From positions 1-14,351 of the forward strand of contig JAOAFW010000167.1 of the NCBI GenBank assembly GCA_026416065.1: 14,351 bases of DNA, given 5' to 3'. The DNA is from Fimbriimonadales bacterium. Its GTDB lineage: Bacteria; Armatimonadota; Fimbriimonadia; Fimbriimonadales; GBS-DC. Of this stretch, positions 6,363-13,458 are shown in pieces. How positions within the stretch are numbered: the stretch's first letter is position 1; each line of letters opens with the position of its first letter. A model generated the notes under the pieces. It was not told the origin of the DNA. It searched no databases and was given only the letters and a program-made list of their open reading frames with translations. The position numbers and the translations under genes were made by a program.

Positions 6363-8405
6363 ATGTGGCGCACGCGCTGGAGGCAGGGACTGAAACTGTT
6401 TGCAGCAGCGGTTCTGATGATTGCTCAGTATGCTACCCTTCACGCTCAGGCTCCACCAGAGATATTGTGGATGCGCGCAGCTTTTTTGAACACACAATCC
6501 GTAGCAATCTCGCCTGATGGTCGCTTCTTAGCGACAGGAGACCTGTTCTTTGCGGTTCGGGTATGGCGTTTATCGGACGGGCATCTGCTGCGCACCTTGG
6601 CAGGACATACCTCAACGGTCAGTAGCGTCGCTTTTTCGCCCGATGGACAGTTCTTAGCTACAGCAGGCGACTATGACGAAATACGCTTATGGCGCGTGGC
6701 GGACGGTCAACTGCTCAGAGTCATGCAGACCTCCTCGCCAGGCGTCTACGCGCTTGCGTTTTCCCCCAACGGGCAGTGGTTGGCGTCAGCGCACAAAGAT
6801 TCGCGCCTGCGCCTGTGGCGAGTGTCTAACGGCACCCTGCAGCGCACCTTCACAGGACATACCGACGAAGCGACCGCGATTGCCTTCTCCCCCGACGGCG
6901 CGTACTTAGCTTCGGGTAGTCGAGACCGGACAGTGCGTGTCTGGAACGCCGCCACAGGGCAACTGCTGCAAACGCTCAGCGGACATACCAACTTCCTTAA
7001 CGGCGTCGTCTTTTCACCCGATGGACAGTATCTGGTGTCAGCTTGTCAAAACGGGCTTGTGCTTGTGTGGCGGACTTCAGGATGGCAACTCTGGCGCACC
7101 TTGACCAACAACGAAGGCGCTGCCTATTCACCCCGATTTTCACCTGACGGGCAATATCTCGCCGCTGCAATCTACCAAGACATTCGCCTGTGGCGCATCT
7201 CGGACTGGCAACATATTCGTACACTTCAGGGGCATACGAACTATGTGTCAGGGCTTGCCTTTACGCCCGACGGAGAACTCCTCGTATCGGGAGGCGGTGA
7301 CGGCTCAATCCGCCTCTGGAGCCGCTCGAGTGGACAACTTCTGCGCAGGCTGACTGCGCATCGCAACGGGCTGAACTCGGTCGCCTTCTCGCCCGACGGC
7401 AGGCGCCTGCTCTCGGCGGGCGGTGAAGCGCACGAGTGGCAGGTCTGGAACGCCCAGATTCAGCGCACTTGGACGCCCGATTTCCGACCTATCCAACGAG
7501 CTGTCTACTCGCCCGATAGACAATACATCGTCACGCTCACTCAAGGAGAAGCGCAGCTCCGCCGCGTTGCGGATGGCGCCATCGTGCGCACTTTTACCCG
7601 CGGGTTTTCAAGCGATATTCAGTGTATCGCGCTTTCCCCCGACGGACAATACCTGGCAACGGGCGGCTTGCGCGCCATCTGCCTGTGGCGGGTTAGCGAC
7701 GGACAACTGCTTTATGAAATCCAGGCCTTTTCAACTATCAGTGCAATTGCGTTTTCGCCAGATGGGCAGTTCATAGCGACAGGCGACTGGAACGGGTATA
7801 TCGACCTCTGGCGAACCGCTACAGGCGAACAGATACGAACCTTCTCGCGCCACACCAGCGGGGTGGACTCGGTGGCATTCATGCCGAACGGACAGTATCT
7901 GGCTTCAGGTGGGCAAGACCGGCGCGCGCGCCTGTGGCGTGTTGCGGACGGCGCGCTCTTGCACACGCTGAACCCGAACGCGGAGCTGGTTCACGCGGTT
8001 GCTTTCACCCCCGACGGGCAATATTTGGCGACTTGCTCCTCAGGCTTTGATTACGCTCACTACCCGATCCGGTTCTGGCGCGTCTCCGACGGCGCACTGG
8101 CGCTCACATGGAATGCAGAGACCTACGGGGGCGCCCGAGAGATTCTGTTCTCTCCTGCGGGTCAACTGATGCTCTACAGTCGTGGAGACAGTACGATTGT
8201 GTTGGCGCGCAATCCGTTCGCGTCGCCGCGTGTGGGCGATGTGGACGGCGACGGATGCGTAGACGACGCCGACTTGCTGATTGTGCTATTTGAATTCGGA
8301 AACGCAGAGACGCCTACTCTGGCTGATGTGAATCGCGACGGTGTTGTGAACGACGTGGATTTGCTTGTGGTGCTGTTCGATTTCGGGCAGGGCTGCACGC
8401 GCTGA
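6363..8405 (+). CDS. Secreted WD40-like double beta-propeller protein with dockerin-type C-terminus
   Basis: The 680-residue protein starts with a signal peptide (basic MWRTRWRQ, hydrophobic core, probable cleavage after LHA at about residue 28). Fourteen repeats of about 42 residues follow, most with the pattern AFSPDGQYLASG...RLWRVSDGQLL..., enough for two seven-bladed propellers. The WD dipeptide is missing throughout: W is followed mainly by R; repeats 9 and 14 lack the Trp. Residues 624-680 form a dockerin-like pair of EF-hand loops: D626, D628, D630, D637 and D655, N657, D659, D666, each followed by a hydrophobic helix DLLxVLFxFG. With no cellulosome evident, this tail probably serves Ca2+-dependent folding or attachment. 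Propellers usually bind proteins; no ligand can be named. The Shine-Dalgarno site is weak. Its stop lies 2 bp from that of the convergent next gene. Confidence 0.9.
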   Translation: MWRTRWRQGLKLFAAAVLMIAQYATLHAQAPPEILWMRAAFLNTQSVAISPDGRFLATGDLFFAVRVWRLSDGHLLRTLAGHTSTVSSVAFSPDGQFLATAGDYDEIRLWRVADGQLLRVMQTSSPGVYALAFSPNGQWLASAHKDSRLRLWRVSNGTLQRTFTGHTDEATAIAFSPDGAYLASGSRDRTVRVWNAATGQLLQTLSGHTNFLNGVVFSPDGQYLVSACQNGLVLVWRTSGWQLWRTLTNNEGAAYSPRFSPDGQYLAAAIYQDIRLWRISDWQHIRTLQGHTNYVSGLAFTPDGELLVSGGGDGSIRLWSRSSGQLLRRLTAHRNGLNSVAFSPDGRRLLSAGGEAHEWQVWNAQIQRTWTPDFRPIQRAVYSPDRQYIVTLTQGEAQLRRVADGAIVRTFTRGFSSDIQCIALSPDGQYLATGGLRAICLWRVSDGQLLYEIQAFSTISAIAFSPDGQFIATGDWNGYIDLWRTATGEQIRTFSRHTSGVDSVAFMPNGQYLASGGQDRRARLWRVADGALLHTLNPNAELVHAVAFTPDGQYLATCSSGFDYAHYPIRFWRVSDGALALTWNAETYGGAREILFSPAGQLMLYSRGDSTIVLARNPFASPRVGDVDGDGCVDDADLLIVLFEFGNAETPTLADVNRDGVVNDVDLLVVLFDFGQGCTR

Positions 8406-8407
8406 AG

Positions 8408-9250
8408 TTAGCGCTGCGCCCATCGGTTCAGCGGCTTTAACCGCGCCACCCGCGCGTCGTACTCCGCGCTGTCCTCGTAGACCACCAACAGGTTCGTGAG
8501 TTTGCGTTTGGGTAGCACTTTCACCTGACGGCGATAGTAGAGGCAGCTGGAGCCGCCCCCGTCCAGTGCAATCGCGTCGGTCGCGCCCAGCCCGCGCATA
8601 ATCCACGCCAGTCGACGCAGCGACACGGGCTGCTCTACCACCGCCATCAGCAGTTTGTTCTCCTTCGTAACGCCGACGGCGACGCGCTTTCCTTTCGCAT
8701 AAACGCGCTGGTCGCGAAAACCCTCGCCCGGCGGATAGAGCGTGACCTGCCCGTTCAGCAGCAGGCGCGGTCCCGCGCCCAGCACCAGACGATAGTCGCT
8801 CCAGTTATGCTGACGGTGGAGCTTCTGACGAATAAAGCGCACTTGATTGTCGTAGGTGATACACAGTGCCGTGCCCACGCCCCCGAAATGCACGCGCTCG
8901 CCCTCTATCACGATGTCGCCCACAGGTAGCTTGCTGGAGGTACTGAAATAAGTGCCCGTAATCGCCGCCGTGGGGCGTGAGCGCGCCAGCAGATCCCAGA
9001 CAGACTCATCCCTGCCTAACTTGCGTGCCGTAACGACGCCCACCCGCACATACGGATTGTTCAAATCAGCGACTATGCAGCGCACGGAGACGCCCCCGAC
9101 CTTGCGGTACGTCAGCCTGACTGAATCGCCCGACACGCTTTTCGGCTTCGGCGGGGCAGCGGCATGTGCCGACAAAAAGCTTGGCTCTTGCCAGCAGCCC
9201 TGATAGAGCAGTGAACCTAATAAAAAAAGCAGGAGTATCCCCAGTCGCAC
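8408..9250 (-). CDS. Exported phosphodiester glycosidase (NAGPA/DUF2233) family protein
   Basis: The family includes mammalian NAGPA, which removes N-acetylglucosamine from phosphodiester-linked mannose 6-phosphate, and bacterial proteins thought to act on exopolysaccharide or wall glycans. Here residues 53-264 carry the domain: AAITGTYFS (95-103), VGDIVIEG (110-117), LVLGAGPRLLLNGQV (155-169), RVAVGVTKENKLLMAVV (189-205), and IALDGGGSSCLYY (227-239), the family's most conserved site. The N-terminus (MRLGILLLFLLGSLLYQGC) is a signal sequence; Cys19 could be lipidated, but YQGC is a poor lipobox, so secretion or anchoring is unsettled. The start is a GTG (9248-9250) with AGGTGA 5 nt upstream. 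The substrate is unknown. It is divergent from ubiD and convergent with the WD40-like gene, so it is probably its own transcription unit. Confidence 0.87.
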   Translation of the reverse strand: MRLGILLLFLLGSLLYQGCWQEPSFLSAHAAAPPKPKSVSGDSVRLTYRKVGGVSVRCIVADLNNPYVRVGVVTARKLGRDESVWDLLARSRPTAAITGTYFSTSSKLPVGDIVIEGERVHFGGVGTALCITYDNQVRFIRQKLHRQHNWSDYRLVLGAGPRLLLNGQVTLYPPGEGFRDQRVYAKGKRVAVGVTKENKLLMAVVEQPVSLRRLAWIMRGLGATDAIALDGGGSSCLYYRRQVKVLPKRKLTNLLVVYEDSAEYDARVARLKPLNRWAQR

Positions 9251-9369
9251 TTGATTTCACCTACCTGTTAGACCGTGTGGAGCGCCTGATGGTTGCGGCG
9301 GTTCCCTACTTTTATATACGCACCTTTCAGGGTTTTCCTGCCTGCTAATTCTGCGAGTTCGAGCAAACA
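9251..9369. other. Divergent intergenic region between the NAGPA-family gene and ubiD
   Basis: This AT-richer stretch holds the upstream region of the minus-strand NAGPA gene. On the minus strand GCGTATATAAAAG (about 9308-9320) offers a plausible -10 box about 60 nt before the GTG start, but without a convincing -35 partner. I saw no terminator, tRNA or small ORF with a ribosome site. Confidence 0.35.
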
Positions 9370-9377
9370 GGTATACT
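9370..9377 (+). promoter_or_regulatory. Candidate -10 element GGTATACT for ubiD
   Basis: TATACT at 9372-9377, preceded by GG, lies 46 nt before the ubiD ATG, giving a leader of about 40 nt. It shares the GGTAnnnT form seen upstream of five other genes in the window. The -35 position (about 9349-9354, TTCTGC) matches TTGACA at three of six bases. Confidence 0.5.
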
Positions 9378-9411
9378 TAGGGCGTATTTGTGGTTCGTTT
9401 CTACGCACTAT

Positions 9412-9417
9412 GGAGGT
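9412..9417 (+). promoter_or_regulatory. Ribosome binding site GGAGGT that fixes the ubiD start
   Basis: A strong Shine-Dalgarno GGAGGT stands 6 nt before the ATG at 9424. This decides against the TTG at 9388, which would add twelve residues upstream in the same frame and has no ribosome site. Confidence 0.85.
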
Positions 9418-9423
9418 AACCCT

Positions 9424-10902
9424 ATGGCATACCGTGATTTTCAGGAGTTCCTGCTGCGCCTTGAGCAAGAAAACGAACTCAAGCGCATCCACTATCCGTT
9501 AGACCCCCATCTGGAGATTACCGAAGTCGCCGACCGCGTGATGAAGTCGGGTGGACCTGCTTTGCTCATCGAGCGTCCCAAAGACTACAGCATCCCCGTT
9601 GCCATCAACACGATGGGCTCCAAACGACGGATGAGCATTGCGCTCGGCGTAGACGATTACGAAACCATCGCCCACGAGATCGAGGCGTTGACTAAGCCTG
9701 AACTCCCGCAGATGGAAGGCGGCTTGCTGGGCAAGCTGCGCGCCCTGCCTGAAGTGATGCCCCAGCTGGGCAGGCTCTTTCAAGTCGCTCGCAGCGTTCC
9801 GCCAACCACCGTCAAAGAGGGCATTTCTCAAGAAGTCGTCAAAACGGGCGACCAGGTAGACCTGTTTGAGTTTCCTATTCTGCACTGCTGGCCTCAGGAC
9901 GGAGGACGCTACATCACGCTGCCGCTCGTGTTCACGCATGATCCGAACACCGGGAAGCGGAATGTCGGCATGTATCGGATTCAGGTGCTAGACAAACGCA
10001 CGACGGGCATGCACTGGCAGATTCACAAAGTCGGGGCGGAGCATTATCAGCATGCCGAAAAACAGGGTGAGCCGATTCAGGTCGCCGTTGTGCTGGGCGA
10101 CGACCCCGCGCTCACTTTCAGTGCCATCGCCCCGCTGCCTCCGGCGATCGACGAGTTGATGTTCGCTGGATTCCTGCGCAAAAAGCCTGTGGAGTTAGTT
10201 CCTGCCAAAACCGTCGATATCAAAGTACCTGCCAACGCCGAGATAGTCATCGAGGGCTACATCAATCCGGGTGAGCGGTGCTTGGAAGGTCCGTTTGGCG
10301 ACCACACGGGCTATTACAGCCTCGCAGACTATTACCCCGTGTTCCATGTGACGGCGATTACCCATCGCGCTAAGCCCGTCTATCCCGCCACGATTGTGGG
10401 CATCCCGCCGATGGAAGACGGCTGGATGGGCAAAGCAGTGGAGCGGCTCTTTTTACCGCTGGTGCGCCTGACCGTGCCCGAAATTGTGGATATGAACCTG
10501 CCTGTGGAAGGCGTGTTCCACAACTTCTGCTTCGTGAGTATTCGTAAACGCTATCCGGGGCATGCCTTCAAGGTGATGAACGCCATCTGGGGCTTGGGAC
10601 AGCTGATGTTCAGCAAGTTTATCGTGGTGTTCGACGCCGATGTGAATGTGCATGACCTCGGCGAGGTCATCTGGCGACTGGGCGCGAATGTGGATCCCGA
10701 GCGCGACACGCTGATTGTCAAGGGTCCCGTCGATGTGCTGGATCACGCCAGTCCCTATGTGGGCTACGGTAGCAAAATCGGCTTCGACGCCACCACCAAG
10801 TGGAAGGAGGAGGGCTTCACGCGCGAGTGGCCCGATGTGATTCGGATGTCGCCCGAAGTGAAGGCGAAAATCGACTCCATCTGGGATCAACTGGGGCTGT
10901 AG
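9424..10902 (+). CDS. ubiD: UbiD family prenyl-FMN-dependent decarboxylase
   Basis: UbiD enzymes decarboxylate aromatic or alpha,beta-unsaturated acids using prenyl-FMN made by UbiX; the gene for UbiX lies 7.5 kb away. At 492 residues it is close to E. coli UbiD in length. Cofactor and catalytic marks are all present: NVGMYRIQV (N180, R185, equivalent to N168 and R173 of fungal Fdc1), GMHWQIHKVGAEHY, and LEGPFGDHTGYYS with E288 and D293 at the spacing of the Fdc1 catalytic pair E277/E282. MEDGWMGKAVERLFLPLV and the C-terminal WRLGANVDPERDTLIVKGP also match the UbiD/menaquinone branch. A role in decarboxylating a hydroxybenzoate or naphthoate intermediate of quinone (probably menaquinone) synthesis is likely; other aromatic acids are possible. 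It is followed after 86 bp by a small gene on the same strand. Confidence 0.95.
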   Translation: MAYRDFQEFLLRLEQENELKRIHYPLDPHLEITEVADRVMKSGGPALLIERPKDYSIPVAINTMGSKRRMSIALGVDDYETIAHEIEALTKPELPQMEGGLLGKLRALPEVMPQLGRLFQVARSVPPTTVKEGISQEVVKTGDQVDLFEFPILHCWPQDGGRYITLPLVFTHDPNTGKRNVGMYRIQVLDKRTTGMHWQIHKVGAEHYQHAEKQGEPIQVAVVLGDDPALTFSAIAPLPPAIDELMFAGFLRKKPVELVPAKTVDIKVPANAEIVIEGYINPGERCLEGPFGDHTGYYSLADYYPVFHVTAITHRAKPVYPATIVGIPPMEDGWMGKAVERLFLPLVRLTVPEIVDMNLPVEGVFHNFCFVSIRKRYPGHAFKVMNAIWGLGQLMFSKFIVVFDADVNVHDLGEVIWRLGANVDPERDTLIVKGPVDVLDHASPYVGYGSKIGFDATTKWKEEGFTREWPDVIRMSPEVKAKIDSIWDQLGL

Positions 10903-10988
10903 ACGCCGAATCCCGTATTCCGTTCAGTGCAAAACCTCCCTGAACAGGGCAGAATCTCTCATAGAAACCATTTGGGGAGGTTGCGACT

Positions 10989-11207
10989 ATGTCGTTTAAC
11001 GAGGCTCAACAGTACATCGGGATGGAGTGTACGGTCGCCTGGCGCGATCGGCGCGGGGATGTGCAGGAACGGAACCTGTTTATCACAGACGTCTCATTCA
11101 TACCGCTGTATGGCATCTGCCTGATTACGGACTACATGGAGATTCGGCTCGACCGTGTGGTGAGTATCCGCGTGGGGGGCGAGATGGCAGAACCTGCGGC
11201 AGCGTAA
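10989..11207 (+). CDS. Small hypothetical protein, 72 residues, probable beta-barrel
   Basis: I do not recognise a named family. The gene is credible: a very strong ribosome site GGGGAGG (10974-10980) sits 8 nt before the ATG, it follows ubiD on the same strand, and it is closed 29 bp later by a good hairpin terminator. The protein reads YIGMECTVAWRDRRGD (9-24), then alternating hydrophobic strands LFITDVSFIPLYGICLITD (30-48) and EIRLDRVVSIRV (51-62), then an alanine-rich end. The pattern of five or six short strands and the basic RDRR turn suggest a small SH3- or Sm-like barrel, perhaps binding nucleic acid; that is inference only. No signal peptide or membrane helix. GGCAGAAT at 10948-10955 could be a weak own promoter; otherwise it is read from ubiD. 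Confidence 0.75.
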   Translation: MSFNEAQQYIGMECTVAWRDRRGDVQERNLFITDVSFIPLYGICLITDYMEIRLDRVVSIRVGGEMAEPAAA

Positions 11208-11236
11208 TCGGGGGACGCCTCATGGGAGGAAGGGCG

Positions 11237-11266
11237 CGCGGCGCAGGTGGACAAACCTGCGCCGCG
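11237..11266 (+). terminator. Intrinsic terminator after the small gene
   Basis: A perfect 12-bp stem (arm CGCGGCGCAGGT at 11237-11248, complement at 11255-11266) with a 6-nt loop GGACAA is followed on the plus strand by TTGTTGCGTT. The T-run is imperfect but the stem is very stable. On the minus strand no T-run follows, so it mainly ends the ubiD/small-gene transcript and shields the convergent dehydrogenase gene. Confidence 0.75.
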
Positions 11267-11275
11267 TTGTTGCGT

Positions 11276-12346
11276 TCAGTTTGGCGTAATCGCCACCTTC
11301 ATCACGCCATCCCGACGCTCCATGAACACCTCGTAGGCTTCACGGATGTCGTCCAGTTTGAATCGGTGGGTCAGCAGTGGGGTCAGGTCAACGCGATGCG
11401 TGCGCACCACTTCCATCAGGCGGCGCATGCGTTCCTTGCCACCCGGGCAAAGCGTGGTGACGATTTTGATGTCCGCCAGACCCGCACCGAAGGTTTCGTA
11501 GGGAATCTGGAGCTTACCGCTGTAGACCCCCAGACTGGACAGCACGCCGCCGGGACGCAGGCTACGCAGACAGTTCTCCCAGGTATCCTGCAGTCCTAAT
11601 GCTTCTATCGCGACATCTGCGCCGCCATCAGTGAGCTTCTTAATCTCGGCGATTACATCACATTCGTTCGGATTTAGCACAACATCGACCCCCATGCGCT
11701 TGGCAAACTCCAGCCGATGCGGGTCGCTGTCGACGCCGATGACCAGCGCCGCGCCCATCAGTCGCGCGCCGATGCTCGCACAGAGCCCAATCGGTCCCTG
11801 CGCGAACACCACCACCGAGTCACCGATACGCACAGGCGCAGACTCCGCGCCGCTGAAGCCTGTCGAGGCGATGTCCGCCAGCAACACGACCTGCTCGTCA
11901 GTTAACTCGTCCGGGATTTTGGCGAGGTTCGCCTGCGCGTTCGGCACGATGGTGTACTCCGCCTGCACGCCGTTGATCGTGTTGCCGAACCGCCAGCCGC
12001 CAATCGCTTGATAGCCTGTGCCATGCCCGCACTGTGCCCACTGCGCCGACAGACACGCACGGCACTGTCCACAGGGTGTCACGGCGCCGACCAGTACCCG
12101 GTCGCCAATCTCGTAGCCAGTCACGCCGGGACCCAGTGCTTCAATCACACCGACGGGTTCATGCCCGATAATCAAACCGGGACGCACAGGGTATTCGCCT
12201 TTGACAATGTGGACATCGGTGCCGCAGATGGTTGTCAGGGTGACTCGGATTAACGCTTCGCCAGGACCGGGAGTCGGGACAGGGACTTCTTCAATGCCGA
12301 ACCGCATCACATCGCGAAACACATTCGCTCGCATCGTTTGAGCCAT
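11276..12346 (-). CDS. Zinc-dependent alcohol dehydrogenase (medium-chain family), probably NAD-linked
   Basis: A cytosolic medium-chain dehydrogenase of 356 residues that oxidises alcohols or reduces ketones. The GroES-like domain has catalytic-zinc ligands C41 (TTICGTDVH), H62-E63 (GHEPVG) and D158 (LLADIASTGFSGAE), and four structural-zinc cysteines C92, C95, C98, C106. The Rossmann domain has FAQGPIG (181-187) and VDSDPHR, where D206 after the second strand favours NAD over NADP. Several stretches (WRFGNTINGVQAEY, TTLCPGGKERMRRLMEVV) recall the Thermoanaerobacter brockii secondary alcohol dehydrogenase group, which however lacks the structural zinc. The ATG at 12344-12346 is fixed by GGGAGG 7 nt upstream; a longer open frame reaching 12442 is rejected. 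It follows the DUF58 gene after 109 bp containing a hairpin. The true substrate is unknown. Confidence 0.92.
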   Translation of the reverse strand: MAQTMRANVFRDVMRFGIEEVPVPTPGPGEALIRVTLTTICGTDVHIVKGEYPVRPGLIIGHEPVGVIEALGPGVTGYEIGDRVLVGAVTPCGQCRACLSAQWAQCGHGTGYQAIGGWRFGNTINGVQAEYTIVPNAQANLAKIPDELTDEQVVLLADIASTGFSGAESAPVRIGDSVVVFAQGPIGLCASIGARLMGAALVIGVDSDPHRLEFAKRMGVDVVLNPNECDVIAEIKKLTDGGADVAIEALGLQDTWENCLRSLRPGGVLSSLGVYSGKLQIPYETFGAGLADIKIVTTLCPGGKERMRRLMEVVRTHRVDLTPLLTHRFKLDDIREAYEVFMERRDGVMKVAITPN

Positions 12347-12361
12347 AACGGTTCCTCCCAA

Positions 12362-12414
12362 GCATCGCGCAGGTTGCTCTTCTTCGTGAACCAGAGGCGC
12401 AGAGCGCGCGATGC
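12362..12414 (-). promoter_or_regulatory. Structured leader hairpin just upstream of the dehydrogenase ribosome site
   Basis: Arms GCATCGCGC (12362-12370) and GCGCGATGC (12406-12414) pair perfectly over 9 bp. A further 5 bp (GCTCT 12376-12380 with AGAGC 12401-12405) stacks beneath, separated by a 5-nt bulge on one side only, leaving a 20-nt loop. In the minus-strand mRNA the hairpin ends 2 nt before GGGAGG, the dehydrogenase Shine-Dalgarno site. No T-run follows, so it is not an intrinsic terminator. It may protect or control the downstream gene. Confidence 0.45.
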
Positions 12415-12455
12415 AGTCTCTGATTCGGAACAGTGGAGACAACTCCTGCGAACAA

Positions 12456-13331
12456 TTACAGGCTCACCACACCCTGCGGATACAGTTCGCGAACAATCAC
12501 ATCCTGTGGGGCGCGGTCGTTGCGCAACTGCACATAGGTCGCGCCGATGCGACGGCAGGCGTTCTGAATCGCCTCAAGATGGGCTTTGAGCCTGCGCTGA
12601 TACTCTTGCAGTACGCCCCCAGTCGCCGTGATGTCCAGCTCCTCGCCCGTTTCGGCGTCGATGAGTTTCAGGTCGCCCTCTAAATCGGGGTCTAACTCCA
12701 CTTCCGAGAGGATATGCAACACGATTACCTCGTGTCGCCGGCTGCCAAGCGCGCGCAGGGCTTCCGGGAACTGCTCGTCCAGCCCATCCGTGAGCAGGAT
12801 TGCCAGTCCGGTGGGCAGGTTGGCATGAGCGAATCGCTGAATACTCGCCACCAGATGTCTGCCGTCGGGCTGGCGCGCACGCAGCCACTCCAGCAGGCGT
12901 GTGAACGCGACTCTGCCGCGCAGCGGGCGCAGCTCAGTGGGCTGGTGGTGGAGCGCGACGGGGTACACCGCGTCGCCTGCAATCAAACCGATGTAGCCCA
13001 GACACGCCAGCAACGAGCGCGCGGCGTCGAACTTCGTCGGCTCACCAAATGCCATCGACGCCGAGCAGTCCAGAAGCAAGTGGACGGGCAACTCCTGCTC
13101 GTCTTGATAGGTGCGCAGATAGGCGCGGTCTAATCGCGCGAGGATATTCCAGTCCAGATGGCGCAGGTCATCGCCGGGTGTGTAGTGTCGGTAATCGGCG
13201 AACTCGATGGAGATACCCTTGCGCGGCGACAGTCGCTCCCCGCGTATCGCCGCCGCATGAGATTTCTTTGGCTGGAACCGATACCGCTCCAGCCGCCCCA
13301 GCACATCGATAGAGACCCCGTCCCAAGCCAT
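12456..13331 (-). CDS. DUF58 domain protein with von Willebrand A-like fold
   Basis: The 291-residue protein has the DUF58 signature SIEFADYRHYTPGDDLRHLDWN (41-62) followed by a von Willebrand A-like domain: LLLDCSASM (85-93) carries the metal-site motif DxSxS (D88, S90, S92), and LAILLTDGLDE matches the later TDG-type strand. Such proteins are usually encoded next to a MoxR AAA+ ATPase and BatA-like membrane proteins and are thought to act with them as a chaperone-like system. No moxR is present here: upstream is a repeat cluster and a surface-protein gene, downstream an alcohol dehydrogenase. No signal peptide or membrane helix is seen, so it is probably cytosolic. The ATG at 13329-13331 has no Shine-Dalgarno site but a TACACT box 6 nt upstream. 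The biochemical role is unknown. Confidence 0.9.
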   Translation of the reverse strand: MAWDGVSIDVLGRLERYRFQPKKSHAAAIRGERLSPRKGISIEFADYRHYTPGDDLRHLDWNILARLDRAYLRTYQDEQELPVHLLLDCSASMAFGEPTKFDAARSLLACLGYIGLIAGDAVYPVALHHQPTELRPLRGRVAFTRLLEWLRARQPDGRHLVASIQRFAHANLPTGLAILLTDGLDEQFPEALRALGSRRHEVIVLHILSEVELDPDLEGDLKLIDAETGEELDITATGGVLQEYQRRLKAHLEAIQNACRRIGATYVQLRNDRAPQDVIVRELYPQGVVSL

Positions 13332-13337
13332 AACAGA

Positions 13338-13345
13338 AGTGTACC
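13338..13345 (-). promoter_or_regulatory. Candidate extended -10 element TGGTACACT for the DUF58 gene
   Basis: Minus-strand TACACT (13338-13343) preceded by TGG stands exactly 6 nt before the ATG, the same spacing as at ubiX and purE. This predicts a leaderless transcript starting at the ATG. No -35 hexamer is apparent. Confidence 0.5.
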
Positions 13346-13378
13346 ATGCCGGCGCGTACGCAGGGTGCAGGTATGCAG

Positions 13379-13407
13379 TTCGTCGGCGAGGACGCCAACG
13401 CTACGAA
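13379..13407 (-). repeat. 29-bp intergenic repeat, copy 1 (inverted)
   Basis: On the minus strand this reads TTCGTAGCGTTGGCGTCCTC followed by GCCGACGAA, matching copy 3 at 27 of 29 positions. It faces copy 2, so copies 1 and 2 can form one long hairpin (about 25-bp stem with few mismatches, 7-10-nt loop). The unit itself contains a hairpin CGTTGGCG / CGCCGACG with one G-U pair when read in RNA. Confidence 0.8.
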
Positions 13408-13414
13408 TGCATCT

Positions 13415-13443
13415 TATGTAGCGTTGGCGTCCCCACCGATGAG
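13415..13443 (+). repeat. 29-bp intergenic repeat, copy 2 (degenerate)
   Basis: Core GTAGCGTTGGCGTCCCCACC (13418-13437) then GATGA. It differs from copy 3 at several places, mostly transitions, with the outer TTC and final A lost. The internal stem is weakened (two wobble pairs and one mismatch). It is the most decayed of the three copies. Confidence 0.75.
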
Positions 13444-13458
13444 AGTTGTCCGTTCTCG

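Noticed and set aside
6363..9250. WD40-like protein and NAGPA-family protein as a functional pair
   Set aside because: They are convergent with separate promoters; shared export and adjacency alone are not enough evidence.
9388..9423. Earlier TTG start for ubiD
   Set aside because: GGAGGT lies 6 nt before the ATG at 9424 and homologs begin with MAYRDF-like sequence; the extra twelve residues overlap the leader.
10922..10945. GTTCAG ... CTGAAC inverted repeat after ubiD as a terminator
   Set aside because: Only 6 bp of mixed pairs with a 12-nt loop and no T-run; too weak, and the downstream small gene may depend on read-through.
11027..11599. 190-codon open frame on the plus strand
   Set aside because: It crosses the small gene, its terminator and the antisense of the dehydrogenase; the composition and the strong terminator within it argue against a real gene.
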